From: Planctomycetota bacterium
GTDB lineage: Bacteria > Planctomycetota > MHYJ01 > JACQXL01 > JAVHLO01
Assembly (NCBI GenBank): GCA_031082105.1
Contig: JAVHLO010000043.1
Span: 384-14,264 of the forward strand
Reading direction: 5' to 3'
Length of the DNA: 13,881 nt
The notes beneath the pieces are model-generated. The model had not been told where the DNA came from and did not search any database. It worked only from the letters and a program-made list of their open reading frames with translations. Shown piece by piece: positions 1-7,637 of the stretch; the stretch's first letter is position 1, and each line of letters opens with the position of its first letter. Made by a program: the position numbers and the translations under genes.

Positions 1-3000
1 AGCTCCCGTTGCTCGCCGCGCCAACTGGATAGTCCACATGCAGTTTCCCACTGGGACCGGTCGTTCCAATTCCCATATTTCCGTTCGAGTCAATCCTCAC
101 CCGCTCGGTCCCCGTTATTGAGAAGCCGATCGAGTTGGCGGCAGGTCCGAAGACGCCTGTGGTCGTGCCGTCGTCCCACACCATTCCCGGCGAGCCCGCG
201 GTTCCGCGCGCTATCCGCAACTGGTCGTTGTAGACCTGCAACGCCGTCGCCCCTCCCGTTACGAACTCGATCCGGTCATCCCCGCCCCTGAACACGCCCG
301 TCGTCGCGCCGGCGAACTTGATCCCCACCGATGCGAAGCTGCCATCAGGCACTATCAACTGAGTCGCCACTCTGCCTGTCCCGCTGATCCAGAAATCCGC
401 GGCCTGCGCACCGGCGATCTGGTTCTGGATGTAGTTCCCGGAACCCGATACGGGAGCGAATCCGGCCCATGAGCCAGCCGAATTCTTGAACTCCATCGTG
501 CCGGCGTTGTCGCGGAATCCGTAGCCGGTTGAGCCGGGTGTAGTCCCCCAGTTGATGTACTGCCCGGCCGTCAGACCGACCGGGGCACTCGCGAAGTACC
601 CTGCCCAGTTGGTCGTCGCCGCGCCCGAGGCGGTCGCGTATATCCCGTAGTGGTCCGTGCCGCCCGCCCCAACCGCCCTTGCGTATACGCCGTAGTTCAC
701 ACCCGAGGTCTGGATGTTGTTCGCATATACCGCATATCCCGAATACGCGTTCCTGGCCTCGATGTACGCGCCATAGTCCTCAGCCTGCGCCCAGATGCCG
801 AAGTCGGTGGCGCCGGCATCTCTGTATCCAAGGCGGCCAGTGGCGCCTGTCGAACCGGCCGAGAAGCCTTCCACCGCTATCCCGCCCTGAACACTCGTGT
901 ATCCATAAATTCCCTTGCTGTTGACGCCAAGGCAGCCGTAGTTGTTCGCATCATACTGGCCGTAGACTCCATAGCTCGCGTGGTTCAATCGGCCGTACTT
1001 GCTCGCGGAAGCGCCGGCAGTGCCGCTCCCGTTTATCCAGAAACTCGCCGCCTGCGACTCGACCGCCGTGTTCTGAATGTAGTCTCCATCCCCCGAGGGC
1101 ATGTTGTCGCCCCAGGCCAACGTTCCGCTGCCGTCTGACGCCGCAAGTACCTGGCCTGCGCTGCCCACCGCCACAGGAAGCGTGTACGTCACACTCGCCG
1201 TCTGCGTGCCTGTCTGGAGTATCGTCGAGTAGGCATTGTCGCCGACGCCTACTAATGTCATTTTGCCAGCCGTGTTCGGTGTGCCCGCCGTGGCGTCCAG
1301 TCCCAGCGTCACGCCGGTTGCCGGACTCACGTGCAAGGCCGTCGCCGGGCTCGCGGTTCCAATGCCGACGTTCCCCGCCGTCTGCACGACCATGATCGGG
1401 TTGACCGTCGTCTCATTCGCGCCGGTCGACACTTCAAAGGCGTTCGCGGGACCCGTCGGCGTCGTATGCACGTGCAGCCGCGCCGCCGCAGAGGACGGAT
1501 ACAGCCCCATCGCGTGCAGCCCACCCTGGTTCGGGTAGATCGAGTAGCCGTAGTTCACTCCCGCGCTGTTCGTCAGCCAGAACGAGTCGCCGATTCCGCC
1601 CTGGACGTTCACCGTCCAGGTGCTGTCGCCGTTACTCAAGTGCAACACACTGGCATTCCCCCCGCCCGTCTCGATGGCCCGTATCGCCCCCGATACATCG
1701 AGTGCGTACGACGGCGTAGTCGTCCCGATGCCGACCTTCCCGTCCTGTTGCAGCGTGAGTGGATTCGTCGCTCCCGAGAACGCAAAGAACTTCCACTTGT
1801 CGCCGTCTGCGCCGTCATTGTATATCTGCCACTTGGTCGTACCCCCGCGCTTCATCTGGAACAACGACATGCCGGTGCCGCCGGCGTCGACATTCAAGAT
1901 CGCGTTTGTCGTCCCTGACCGAATCAATGCCCCGCAATACGCCGCCGGGCTGTACAGCTCCAGCCGCTCGGTGGGATTCGTATTGCCTATTCCCAGGCGG
2001 CTGTTTGTGTTGTCCCAGAACAGGTTCGAACTGGTGTTGATGGCCGACGTACCATTCCCGAACAGCACGTAGCCCGCGGTGAAATTCGTCGCGCCCGTGC
2101 CGCCGTTTCCGACCGTCAGCGTGCCGTTGACTTCCGAAGTCGCGAGATCAACCGAATCGCTGGTCGATCCCGAACCCGCAAACCGCGTCGCAGTGATGTA
2201 TCCCGTGCCCGTCGCCGTCAACGACGAGCCGTTCCCGACGACCATCGCGGCGGGAACGCTGTTCGTTCCGCCGGTGATGTTCGCAAAAGAAATCTGCGTG
2301 GACGATGGCAGACTGTTCGACCACGACAATCCGCCGCCGGTCGTCGACGCGAGGAAGTACCCGTCGCCCGCCGGCACATTCACCGGCAGCGTGTACGTCA
2401 CGTTGCCCGATTGCGCCTGTGTCTGTATCACGGTCGAGTACGCGTCGTCGCCCGCACTCATCAAGGTGAGTTTGCCCGCCGTGTTCAGAGTCGGCGAAGT
2501 CGCATCGAGACCCAGCGTCAACCCGCTTGCGGGGCTCACGTGCAGGGCCGTCGCCGGAGTCTGCGTGCCGATGCCCACGAGGCCTGTCTCCGTGATCCGC
2601 ATCAGCTCGTTCGCCGCGGACGGCGCCGTGGCCAAGGTCGTGTTCTTTCCGAAGACTATCGCCTGCGTGTCAGCGTCGTTGTTGTTGTAGTCCATCTTTA
2701 TGTACACGCTCTGCTCACCGTTGACGTGGAGGTGCCCGCTGTCGTCGTAGACGTCGCTACCCTGCGCAAGGACGTCACCAACCGCTTGCACGTTAGCTGC
2801 CGCTATGACCGTACCGCTCGAATAGATCCTGAAGCGATTTGTGGAATAGGCCGCACCGTTGATGGACGACTCGAAGGTCAAATACCCGCTTGCGGTGGCT
2901 CCCGCCACAGGTATGACATATGAGCGGAAATCCACAGACTGGCTGCTCGGTCCGGTAGTCTCCCAGCCGAAGCCACGCCACCTCAACGGCGGCGAGTACT

Positions 3001-5980
3001 GCAGCAAAACGGCCGTCGCGGCTGTCGTGTTGACCAGCGACATGCCGTACGCGTCGGCCTGTGTCACGCCAATCGCGTTCTTCGTTACGTCGAGCATCGA
3101 GGACGGACCGGTCGTCCCGACGCCAAGGTAACCGTTGACGTCTATCCTCGCCTTCTCACTGCTGCTCGTCTTGAAGACGATATTCTTCCAGTTCGCCCCG
3201 TACGGGCCTTCGCCGCCGCTCAGTACGAGCTCCATGTCGCTGTTGATGCTCGTGTTCCAACTGCTGGTCAACTGGATCTTCGCGCCCGGCAGGCCGCTGT
3301 TGTTCACTATTTCGAGCGGCGCCGACGGCGCGTTCGTGCCGATGCCCAGCCGCTTGTTCGTGTTGTCCCAGAAGAAGGTTGCGCTGTCCGCGTCGAGCTT
3401 TCCGGCAGCCCCGGCGAAGACCACAGATCCCACGTTGGGCGCAAACCAGCTCGGCGGAGCGGGATCTACCAGGGGATTCCCTGAGACAAGCGCAAGACCC
3501 GCTACCGCAGGCACCCCGGAAAGTCCAAGCGAAGAACTGTTGCTGAACGCCACCGCGCCGTTCGCCGCGGTCAACGAGGCGTTCGTACCGCCGCGGTTCA
3601 GAGGCAGCAATCCGGCGACCTCAGCCGTCGCCAAGTCGACCGCATCGGTCGTGGATCCCGACCCGATGAACCGCGTCGCAGTGATGATACCGCTGTTCGC
3701 AGGCACGATCGACGCGCCCGTGTCAACCGTCATCGTCGCAGCCGTGTTCGTACCTGTCGTGATGTTCGCGAACGAGATGGTCGTCCCGGACGGCAGCGTG
3801 TTCGCCCACGACATCGCGCCGGCGGTCGTCGACGTCAGGAAATACCCGTTCGCCCCCGGGTAGGCCGACGGGAGCGTATAGGTCAGGTCCGCCGCCTGCG
3901 CCTGTGCCCTCAACGCCGTGTAGTTGGTGCCATCGCCGGTCCCCTCGTACATGCGAAGCTCCGGAACGGCGGCGGTGCCGCCAAGGCCGACGTTGCCGGC
4001 GAAGTAGCCGGCCCAGTTCAGCGCCGTCCCACCCGACGCGGTTCCGTACACGCCGAAGTGGTTGTTGCCGCCCGCACCGGTGGCCTCTCCACGAACGCCG
4101 TATGCGTCGAATGAAGCGCCCGTGTTCTTGCCGAAGACCGCGTAGTTCGCGGTTGTGCCGCCAGCGGTCAGTTCCCCGCACACCGCGTAGTTGTTGGTGA
4201 CGCCGCCCGATGCGGTCCCATAGACACCGTAGTTCGTCGTCGAGGCCGACGTCGTGACGCCCCTCACGGCGTACGTCGTCGTCGCGCTGCCCGTCACCTC
4301 GCCGTAGACGCCGGTCAGCGTGCCGTTCACCGTGTTGTAGATGCACTGACCGGTCACGCCGTATCCGGTGCCGGCGGCGCCCGGATTGGCCGAGCCGAGC
4401 ACTCCATATCCGCCGCTGCTTGTCGATGTGCCGCTGACTCCGGCATTCGACGAGCCGCCCGACGCGCTGCCGTAGACGCCGAAGTTCCAACTGCTGCTGC
4501 CGGTCGCGTCGCCGTACACTCCGTACTTCGAGCCCGTTCCGATGGCGCCGGACACGGCGCCCCTCACGCCGTACTGGTACGTCCCCGCGCCGCCGCCCGT
4601 CGCGCTGTTCGCGCCATAGACCGCGCTCTGGCCAGTCACCGCGCCGCCCGTTACACCGTATATGCCGGTTATCGTGCTCCCGTCGACGTACACCCGATAG
4701 CTCGCGTTCGGGGCGACGTTCACGCCCACAGTCGAGTTGTTGTCGCGTGTCACGCCCGTGCCGAGCGTGTTCGTTCCGGTCCATCTCGCCAGGTAGTTCG
4801 AGGTCCCCGTCCCGAGCGCAACGGTCCCGTCAACGTCCGGCAGAGTCCAGGTACGATCTCCGGTCGGATTGCTCACCGTGAGCAATCCTTCAAGGTCGTC
4901 CGCGACCGACCCTTCGAAGAGAAGGCCGGTGGATGCGAACGCCGTCCGGCTCGCCGAAAGACCCGGGTTGCCGGCCAGCGTCGAGGAGTAGTCGTACCCC
5001 AACGTGATGGTTCCTGCGCCGTTCGTAACCGCAACCTCGAACGCCGATGCCTCTGCGATATTGGCCACCGCGTAGCCCGCGCCATTCCCGATCAGTATCT
5101 GCCCGTTCGCAGGCGTGGTGGTCACTCCGGTGCCGCCATAGCCGACGCCGATCGTGCCTGCGGTCCAGGAGCCGGAAGTAACGGCGCCGGCGTTGTTCAC
5201 CGCGAACATATCCGATCCGGCTGCCTGCAGTCTCAGCAACACAGGCGTACCCGCGCCCGTCTCGTTCAGGAAGACACCCGTATTGGCGGTCGTCCACGTC
5301 TGCGCCGCCGCGGGCGCGAGCTGCACGTAGTTGTTCGACCCGCTCGCCGGCGCGAAGTCAGCCGACGTGAAGCCATCGAGCAGGTCCGCGTTCAGGTTCG
5401 TGTTCACCGTCCCGTTCGAGATCGGGATATTCCCGTCCGCGTTGCCCGACGTGCGTCCGTCCAGTGCGTCCGCGTTCAGCGCGTACGCCGCCGACAGCAT
5501 CCGCGTCCGAGGCAGCAGGATCTCGGTGGCCACCTCGACCTCGAGATATACCGTGGACACGTTGGCGAAGCATGCGGTGAGCGTCGGGTAGTCGCCCGCT
5601 GTGATATCGCCGCCGCCGACTTCGATCACGTAGAGGCCGTTCGTCACGGTCACGGGGTTGTTCGTCGCGCCCGCGCTCGAATGATCGTCCGCCAGAAGCA
5701 GGTTCCCGCCTGATGACGCGTCGTACAGCCGAAGCACAAAGTTGGTCGAACCGTTCGTTGGCACACCGCTCGCGTTTGTCAACCGACCCTGGAATTCGAT
5801 GAGCCCCGGCGGCGCCTGCTGGGCGTACCCAGGTCCGAACGCGACGAGCGCGAGGAAGCACGCGGCCAGCGCTGTGAGCAACACCCACGGCGGTCGCAGG
5901 TACTTCACCTTCCGACCCGGCGGCCATTGCACATGACCCTGTACGGTCGTACCGTGTCTCGCGTTCACAGCGCGTCTCAT
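1..5980 (-). CDS. Giant modular tail-fibre-like surface/secreted protein B with signal peptide (3' end outside window)
   Basis: I read the frame codon by codon: 1993 codons from the ATG at 5980 to the window edge with no stop. GGAG sits 7 nt upstream of the ATG. Residues 1-53 resemble a long signal peptide: a basic n-region to R29, a hydrophobic core at 32-48, and likely cleavage after GYA (53), before QQAPPG. L38-A39-A40-C41 also fits a lipobox, but hydrophobic FLALVAF follows it, so signal peptidase I is preferred. Residues 60-170 (EFQGRLTNASG, FVLRLYDASSGG, TNGLYVIEVGG, YLEVEV, LPRTRMLSAAYALNADALDG) match a carrier domain that often precedes fibre-like regions in large bacterial proteins. 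Then come LNADLLDG, a TWTLPDVDGTVAL motif, a 15-repeat GVYG array, three copies of a TYTLP-containing module, several GIGT-P-LHV motifs, a second GVYG stretch, and the module shared with gene A. An exported adhesin or fibre is inferred. Confidence 0.88.
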   Translation of the reverse strand, partial: MRRAVNARHGTTVQGHVQWPPGRKVKYLRPPWVLLTALAACFLALVAFGPGYAQQAPPGLIEFQGRLTNASGVPTNGSTNFVLRLYDASSGGNLLLADDHSSAGATNNPVTVTNGLYVIEVGGGDITAGDYPTLTACFANVSTVYLEVEVATEILLPRTRMLSAAYALNADALDGRTSGNADGNIPISNGTVNTNLNADLLDGFTSADFAPASGSNNYVQLAPAAAQTWTTANTGVFLNETGAGTPVLLRLQAAGSDMFAVNNAGAVTSGSWTAGTIGVGYGGTGVTTTPANGQILIGNGAGYAVANIAEASAFEVAVTNGAGTITLGYDYSSTLAGNPGLSASRTAFASTGLLFEGSVADDLEGLLTVSNPTGDRTWTLPDVDGTVALGTGTSNYLARWTGTNTLGTGVTRDNNSTVGVNVAPNASYRVYVDGSTITGIYGVTGGAVTGQSAVYGANSATGGGAGTYQYGVRGAVSGAIGTGSKYGVYGDATGSSSWNFGVYGSASGGSSNAGVSGTSTSSGGYGVLGSANPGAAGTGYGVTGQCIYNTVNGTLTGVYGEVTGSATTTYAVRGVTTSASTTNYGVYGTASGGVTNNYAVCGELTAGGTTANYAVFGKNTGASFDAYGVRGEATGAGGNNHFGVYGTASGGTALNWAGYFAGNVGLGGTAAVPELRMYEGTGDGTNYTALRAQAQAADLTYTLPSAYPGANGYFLTSTTAGAMSWANTLPSGTTISFANITTGTNTAATMTVDTGASIVPANSGIITATRFIGSGSTTDAVDLATAEVAGLLPLNRGGTNASLTAANGAVAFSNSSSLGLSGVPAVAGLALVSGNPLVDPAPPSWFAPNVGSVVFAGAAGKLDADSATFFWDNTNKRLGIGTNAPSAPLEIVNNSGLPGAKIQLTSSWNTSINSDMELVLSGGEGPYGANWKNIVFKTSSSEKARIDVNGYLGVGTTGPSSMLDVTKNAIGVTQADAYGMSLVNTTAATAVLLQYSPPLRWRGFGWETTGPSSQSVDFRSYVIPVAGATASGYLTFESSINGAAYSTNRFRIYSSGTVIAAANVQAVGDVLAQGSDVYDDSGHLHVNGEQSVYIKMDYNNNDADTQAIVFGKNTTLATAPSAANELMRITETGLVGIGTQTPATALHVSPASGLTLGLDATSPTLNTAGKLTLMSAGDDAYSTVIQTQAQSGNVTYTLPVNVPAGDGYFLASTTGGGLSWSNSLPSSTQISFANITGGTNSVPAAMVVGNGSSLTATGTGYITATRFAGSGSTSDSVDLATSEVNGTLTVGNGGTGATNFTAGYVLFGNGTSAINTSSNLFWDNTNSRLGIGNTNPTERLELYSPAAYCGALIRSGTTNAILNVDAGGTGMSLFQMKRGGTTKWQIYNDGADGDKWKFFAFSGATNPLTLQQDGKVGIGTTTPSYALDVSGAIRAIETGGGNASVLHLSNGDSTWTVNVQGGIGDSFWLTNSAGVNYGYSIYPNQGGLHAMGLYPSSAAARLHVHTTPTGPANAFEVSTGANETTVNPIMVVQTAGNVGIGTASPATALHVSPATGVTLGLDATAGTPNTAGKMTLVGVGDNAYSTILQTGTQTASVTYTLPVAVGSAGQVLAASDGSGTLAWGDNMPSGDGDYIQNTAVESQAASFWINGSGTAGASASKYGRLNHASYGVYGQYDANNYGCLGVNSKGIYGYTSVQGGIAVEGFSAGSTGATGRLGYRDAGATDFGIWAQAEDYGAYIEARNAYSGYAVYANNIQTSGVNYGVYARAVGAGGTDHYGIYATASGAATTNWAGYFASAPVGLTAGQYINWGTTPGSTGYGFRDNAGTMEFKNSAGSWAGFAPVSGSGNYIQNQIAGAQAADFWISGTGRVATQLIVPDGSFASVGIKFAGATTGVFRGGDDRIEFVTGGATALQVYNDQLRIARGTAGSPGMVWDDGTTTGVFGPAANSIGFSITGTERVRIDSNGNMGIGTTGPSGKLHVDYPVGAASNGS
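56..430 (-). repeat. Shared 125-residue module, gene B copy
   Basis: The encoded module runs from NQIAGAQAADFWISGTGRV through PDGSFASVGIKFAG, DDRIEFVTGGATALQVY and VWDDGTTTGVFGPA to GNMGIGTTGP. It matches the gene A module at 12572-12947 at about 98 of 125 residues (hand count). Conservation at DNA level is also obvious. Confidence 0.9.
1075..1378 (-). repeat. TYTLP module, copy 3 of 3 (shorter), in gene B
   Basis: Encodes SPATALHVSPATGVTLGLDA, NTAGKMTLVGVGDNAYST and VTYTLPVAVGSAGQVLA. It matches the first half of copy 2 closely but lacks the ISFANIT/ITATRF half, passing instead into a DYIQN segment. Confidence 0.75.
2060..2583 (-). repeat. TYTLP module, copy 2 of 3, in gene B
   Basis: Encodes TPATALHVSPASGLTLGLDA, VTYTLPVNVPAGDGYFLAST, ISFANITGGTN, ITATRFAGSGSTSDSVDLAT and GNGGTGATNF. 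Its first half matches copy 3 and its second half matches copy 1. Confidence 0.8.
3520..3958 (-). repeat. TYTLP module, copy 1 of 3, in gene B
   Basis: Encodes LTYTLPSAYPGANGYFLTST, then ISFANITTGTN, ITATRFIGSGSTTDAVDLAT and NRGGTNASL. The order of motifs matches copy 2 at 2060-2583. Confidence 0.8.
3990..4672 (-). repeat. GVYG repeat array in gene B (about 15 units)
   Basis: Units of about 12-21 residues centred on Y/F-G-V-X-G (GIYG, AVYG, GVRG, GVYG, GVSG, GVLG, GVTG, AVCG, AVFG and so on), with A-SGG-T-N linkers between. The array ends in a distinct cap, NWAGYFAGNVGLGG. Such short glycine and aromatic repeats are expected to form an elongated beta structure (inference). Confidence 0.85.
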
Positions 5981-5987
5981 TGGAGTG

Positions 5988-5991
5988 CTCC
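5988..5991 (-). promoter_or_regulatory. Ribosome binding site of giant gene B
   Basis: On the minus strand GGAG is followed by 7 nt and then the ATG at 5980. This decides the start over an in-frame GTG at 5908, which has a GGAAG directly abutting it with no spacing. The ATG start adds 24 basic and polar residues before the hydrophobic core. Confidence 0.65.
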
Positions 5992-6006
5992 GAAAAAAAG
6001 AGTGTT

Positions 6007-6052
6007 CCTATCCGAAATCGTAAATCCGCAATCTGAAATCCGAAATCCCAGA
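6007..6052 (-). repeat. Short degenerate GGATTTC tandem repeat close to gene B start
   Basis: On the minus strand the words GGATTTC, GGATTTCA, GATTGC, GGATTTAC, GATTTC and GGATA follow one another at 6-8 nt spacing. The block ends 27 bp before the gene B start, inside the predicted leader. It is AT-rich compared with its surroundings. I believe similar GATTTC-type low-complexity blocks occur between genes in several uncultured bacterial lineages, but could not check this. Confidence 0.7.
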
Positions 6053-6131
6053 GAGGACTCGCCCTCGAAATCAATATCGGTCAGGAAGCCCGCGCATCAA
6101 GCGAGAAGACGCGCGGTTCCGGCGTCCACGT

Positions 6132-6240
6132 GTCTACACCACTCCCTTGTCTCCGTGCCGATCAAACAAACACTGGGTCTACACCGCCCCCTCTTCCCGG
6201 TGCGGATCAGACAGACACCGGGTCTACAACACTCCACTTC
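6132..6240 (-). repeat. 45-bp tandem repeat in the leader of gene B (two full units plus a partial)
   Basis: GTCTACA words (plus strand) begin at 6132, 6177 and 6222, exactly 45 bp apart. Units 1 and 2 are alike along their length, including a GATCA-ACA-ACAC-GG block. Only the first part of unit 3 matches before it runs into the P1 promoter region. Read as leader RNA, unit 2 can form a hairpin with a CCCGGTG/CACCGGG stem and a 13-nt loop; unit 1 pairs less well. Further GTCTACACC-like words occur at 6633 and, less exactly, near 6866. Confidence 0.8.
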
Positions 6241-6247
6241 TACCATA

Positions 6248-6276
6248 AGTATAGCAGGGAGAGCGTGAAGAATCAA
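6248..6276 (-). promoter_or_regulatory. Sigma70-like promoter P1 for giant gene B
   Basis: Minus-strand TTGATT (6271-6276), a 17-nt spacer, then TATACT (6248-6253). A TGC immediately before the -10 gives an extended -10. The -10 matches the consensus at 5 of 6 positions and the -35 at 4 of 6. The predicted transcript start near 6241 leaves a leader of about 260 nt before the gene B start, covering the 45-bp repeats and the GGATTTC repeats. Confidence 0.55.
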
Positions 6277-6357
6277 GTCGGGATGCGAACACTCCCGCGC
6301 CAGAACCACTTGCGAATGCGATGACTATTGCTCGCTTTCGCATCCTGGTGAGGGCAA

Positions 6358-6578
6358 TCAGTGGACCCTACTGACCAAATGGATGGTGACCTTTGCCCCC
6401 TGCTGGGCGAGCGATGAAATGCCGAGAATGGTAGCGGGGCCCCGCTCCGGCGGCGTGCACCCAACCTGCTGGGAGTGACTTGCAGCGCGCGGACAACGTC
6501 AATGCGGCGCGCGGAGAAGCCGTCACCGGCTCCCCGTACGATGGCCGCGGAGACCGGGCTGCCGGCAGGTAGTATCAT
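6358..6578 (-). pseudogene. Possible decayed HPr-like phosphocarrier remnant
   Basis: Two adjacent minus-strand frames together resemble HPr of the phosphotransferase system. One frame (from an ATG at 6578) reads SAAIVRGAGDGFSARR, comparable to the HPr active-site segment (typically VTVVN-LGLHARPA), but with the catalytic His replaced by Ser and the Pro by Arg. The other frame, ending at a TGA at 6358-6360, reads TILGISSLAQQGAKVTI, close to the conserved HPr block (typically SIMGVM-LAA-QGS-VTI). About 30 codons separate the blocks, against about 33 in HPr. A frameshift and an early stop would make it non-functional. The match is by eye and could be chance. Confidence 0.25.
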
Positions 6579-6659
6579 CGGTCCGTAGAGGCTGCTGTTC
6601 TCGTATTCAAGGTGCTCCCCTTGCCTCTTCCGAGTCTACACCAGCCCCTTTTGAGAACG

Positions 6660-6688
6660 ACCATAGCGGAGAAGCCTTATGGAATCAA
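6660..6688 (-). promoter_or_regulatory. Promoter-like element P2, a related copy of P1
   Basis: Minus-strand TTGATT (6683-6688), a 17-nt spacer and TATGGT (6660-6665, 4 of 6 matches). It shares the 12-bp word CCGACTTGATTC with P1 and has the same 20-nt distance from the -10 to a GTAGAC word. It lies upstream of the possible HPr remnant and 228 bp after the 217-aa gene. Its -10 is weaker, so it may be a decayed or weak promoter. Confidence 0.35.
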
Positions 6689-6916
6689 GTCGGACACGAA
6701 CTGTGCCTGCCTCTGAACTCTCTGCCGGAAAAGTCGGTATGACCGGCGTTCGCAGACTACGGTCGGAGGTGCCAGCGGCATGGTTCCGCGAAGTCACCAA
6801 GCTGGACGGTGAGTGTTTGGCTTGACGCGAATGACAGGGGTGGATTTCTCTCACTGGCGGAGACTACACCCGCTTTCCGAAGAATCCGTGCCCATGGATA
6901 GCGCCAACTCAGCCTT
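6689..6916. other. Intergenic stretch after the 217-aa gene
   Basis: I see no convincing gene here. Short open frames on both strands lack a good ribosome binding site or recognisable motifs. A small palindrome at 6724-6747 (GCCGG/CCGGC) is too weak to call a terminator. Confidence 0.5.
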
Positions 6917-7570
6917 CTACTTCTGTGGGTGCCAGGTGTTCGCGCCGGAGTCGCCAGCGCATAGCGCCTGGATCCGCTGCGTAAATCTCTTCTCGAGTCT
7001 GTCCAGCACGGCAGACTGTTTCTCCTGCGGCACCGTCACGATTATCGCCGCACGGCTGAGGTAGAAGTTCTCGATGGCACAGCGCAACGCATCCTGGGCG
7101 CCATCTCTCGCCTCTAGGTTCAGTATGTCACGGCTACTGTTCTCCACGCAGACGGCAATCGTCTCAGGCGAAACAAGGAGCTGGGGATTCTGCGGTATCA
7201 TGCGGTCCAACTCGTCAACGCCGTCCGGCAGTCCCACGACTGCCGCTGGGCTGTCGCCAGCACGATTCGAACCAAGTGGACTCACGGGCCCCTCAGCCAA
7301 ACCTTCACTTTGTCCGGTTTGGCGTCGTAGTCCGGCGACCGCGTTCTCAAGCCCTTTGATCGCTTGTTCAAGCCTTCTGATCTCCGCGGTCTGGTCCCGC
7401 GCTGCACCAACCGCCGGTGCAGCGCCGAAAGACGTCACGGGCGAGACTTCCGAATTCTCCATGAGGTCTCGCACTTTGCGGTTCTCCCGCGTCAGCTCGA
7501 CTACCCAAACAAATAGCACGGTGACTCCCGCTAGTGCCACCGCGCCAAGCATCGGACCGAGTCTGCGCAT
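6917..7570 (-). CDS. Small membrane-anchored coiled-coil protein, 217 aa, unknown function
   Basis: I do not recognise a family. The ATG at 7570 is preferred because GGAG lies 8 nt upstream; an in-frame GTG at 7576 would leave only 2 nt and add two residues. Residues 1-3 (MRR) and a hydrophobic helix at about 8-24 suggest a signal anchor with the N-terminus inside and the bulk outside the cytoplasm. Residues 57-84 (AEIRRLEQAIKGLENAVAGL) have heptad spacing like a coiled coil. A Gly/Pro/Ser linker follows to about 115. A compact, probably helical C-terminal domain (116-205) has cysteines at 141, 164 and 204 and ends in a charged helix, then a TAG stop. It starts 67 bp after gene A on the same strand with no clear terminator between, so co-transcription is likely. 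Being flanked by two giant exported proteins suggests an export, anchoring or assembly accessory, but this rests on position alone. Confidence 0.8.
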   Translation of the reverse strand: MRRLGPMLGAVALAGVTVLFVWVVELTRENRKVRDLMENSEVSPVTSFGAAPAVGAARDQTAEIRRLEQAIKGLENAVAGLRRQTGQSEGLAEGPVSPLGSNRAGDSPAAVVGLPDGVDELDRMIPQNPQLLVSPETIAVCVENSSRDILNLEARDGAQDALRCAIENFYLSRAAIIVTVPQEKQSAVLDRLEKRFTQRIQALCAGDSGANTWHPQK

Positions 7571-7576
7571 GGTCAC

Positions 7577-7637
7577 TGCTCCAATACCACGAAGAAGGCC
7601 CTAGCGGTCTTCTCCCGAAACACGTTTGTCAACAGGG
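7577..7637 (-). other. Short gap between giant gene A and the 217-aa gene
   Basis: This 61-bp gap carries the ribosome binding site of the 217-aa gene. A perfect TTGACA on the minus strand (7627-7632) has no acceptable -10 at 16-18 nt. No strong hairpin with a T-run is present, so read-through from gene A is likely. Confidence 0.5.
7579..7582 (-). promoter_or_regulatory. Ribosome binding site of the 217-aa gene
   Basis: GGAG lies 8 nt before the ATG at 7570 and only 2 nt before the GTG at 7576, so it favours the ATG. The same GGAGCA word stands before gene B. Confidence 0.6.

Noticed and set aside
5358..6074. Alternative minus-strand frame (238 aa) overlapping the start of gene B
   Set aside because: Its N-terminus is just the translated GGATTTC repeat and the rest is Arg-rich shadow. 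The gene B frame has the signal peptide, ribosome binding site and recognisable domains.
6132..6240. CRISPR array
   Set aside because: Units are directly adjacent with no unique spacers, and no cas gene is present.
6097..6309. Small minus-strand frame with a 15-residue periodic, Cys-containing peptide
   Set aside because: The periodicity comes from the 45-bp DNA repeat, and the frame spans the predicted promoter P1. No good ribosome binding site.
6724..6747. Terminator after the 217-aa gene
   Set aside because: The palindrome has only 5-bp stems. The T-run (TTTT) lies inside the loop, and the alternative stem before it is 4 bp.
6813..7064. Plus-strand 83-residue frame antisense to the 217-aa gene
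   Set aside because: No ribosome binding site or motifs; it overlaps a better supported gene in antisense.
7627..7632. Promoter for the 217-aa gene at a perfect TTGACA
   Set aside because: No -10-like hexamer at an acceptable distance (17 nt downstream reads GACCGC).
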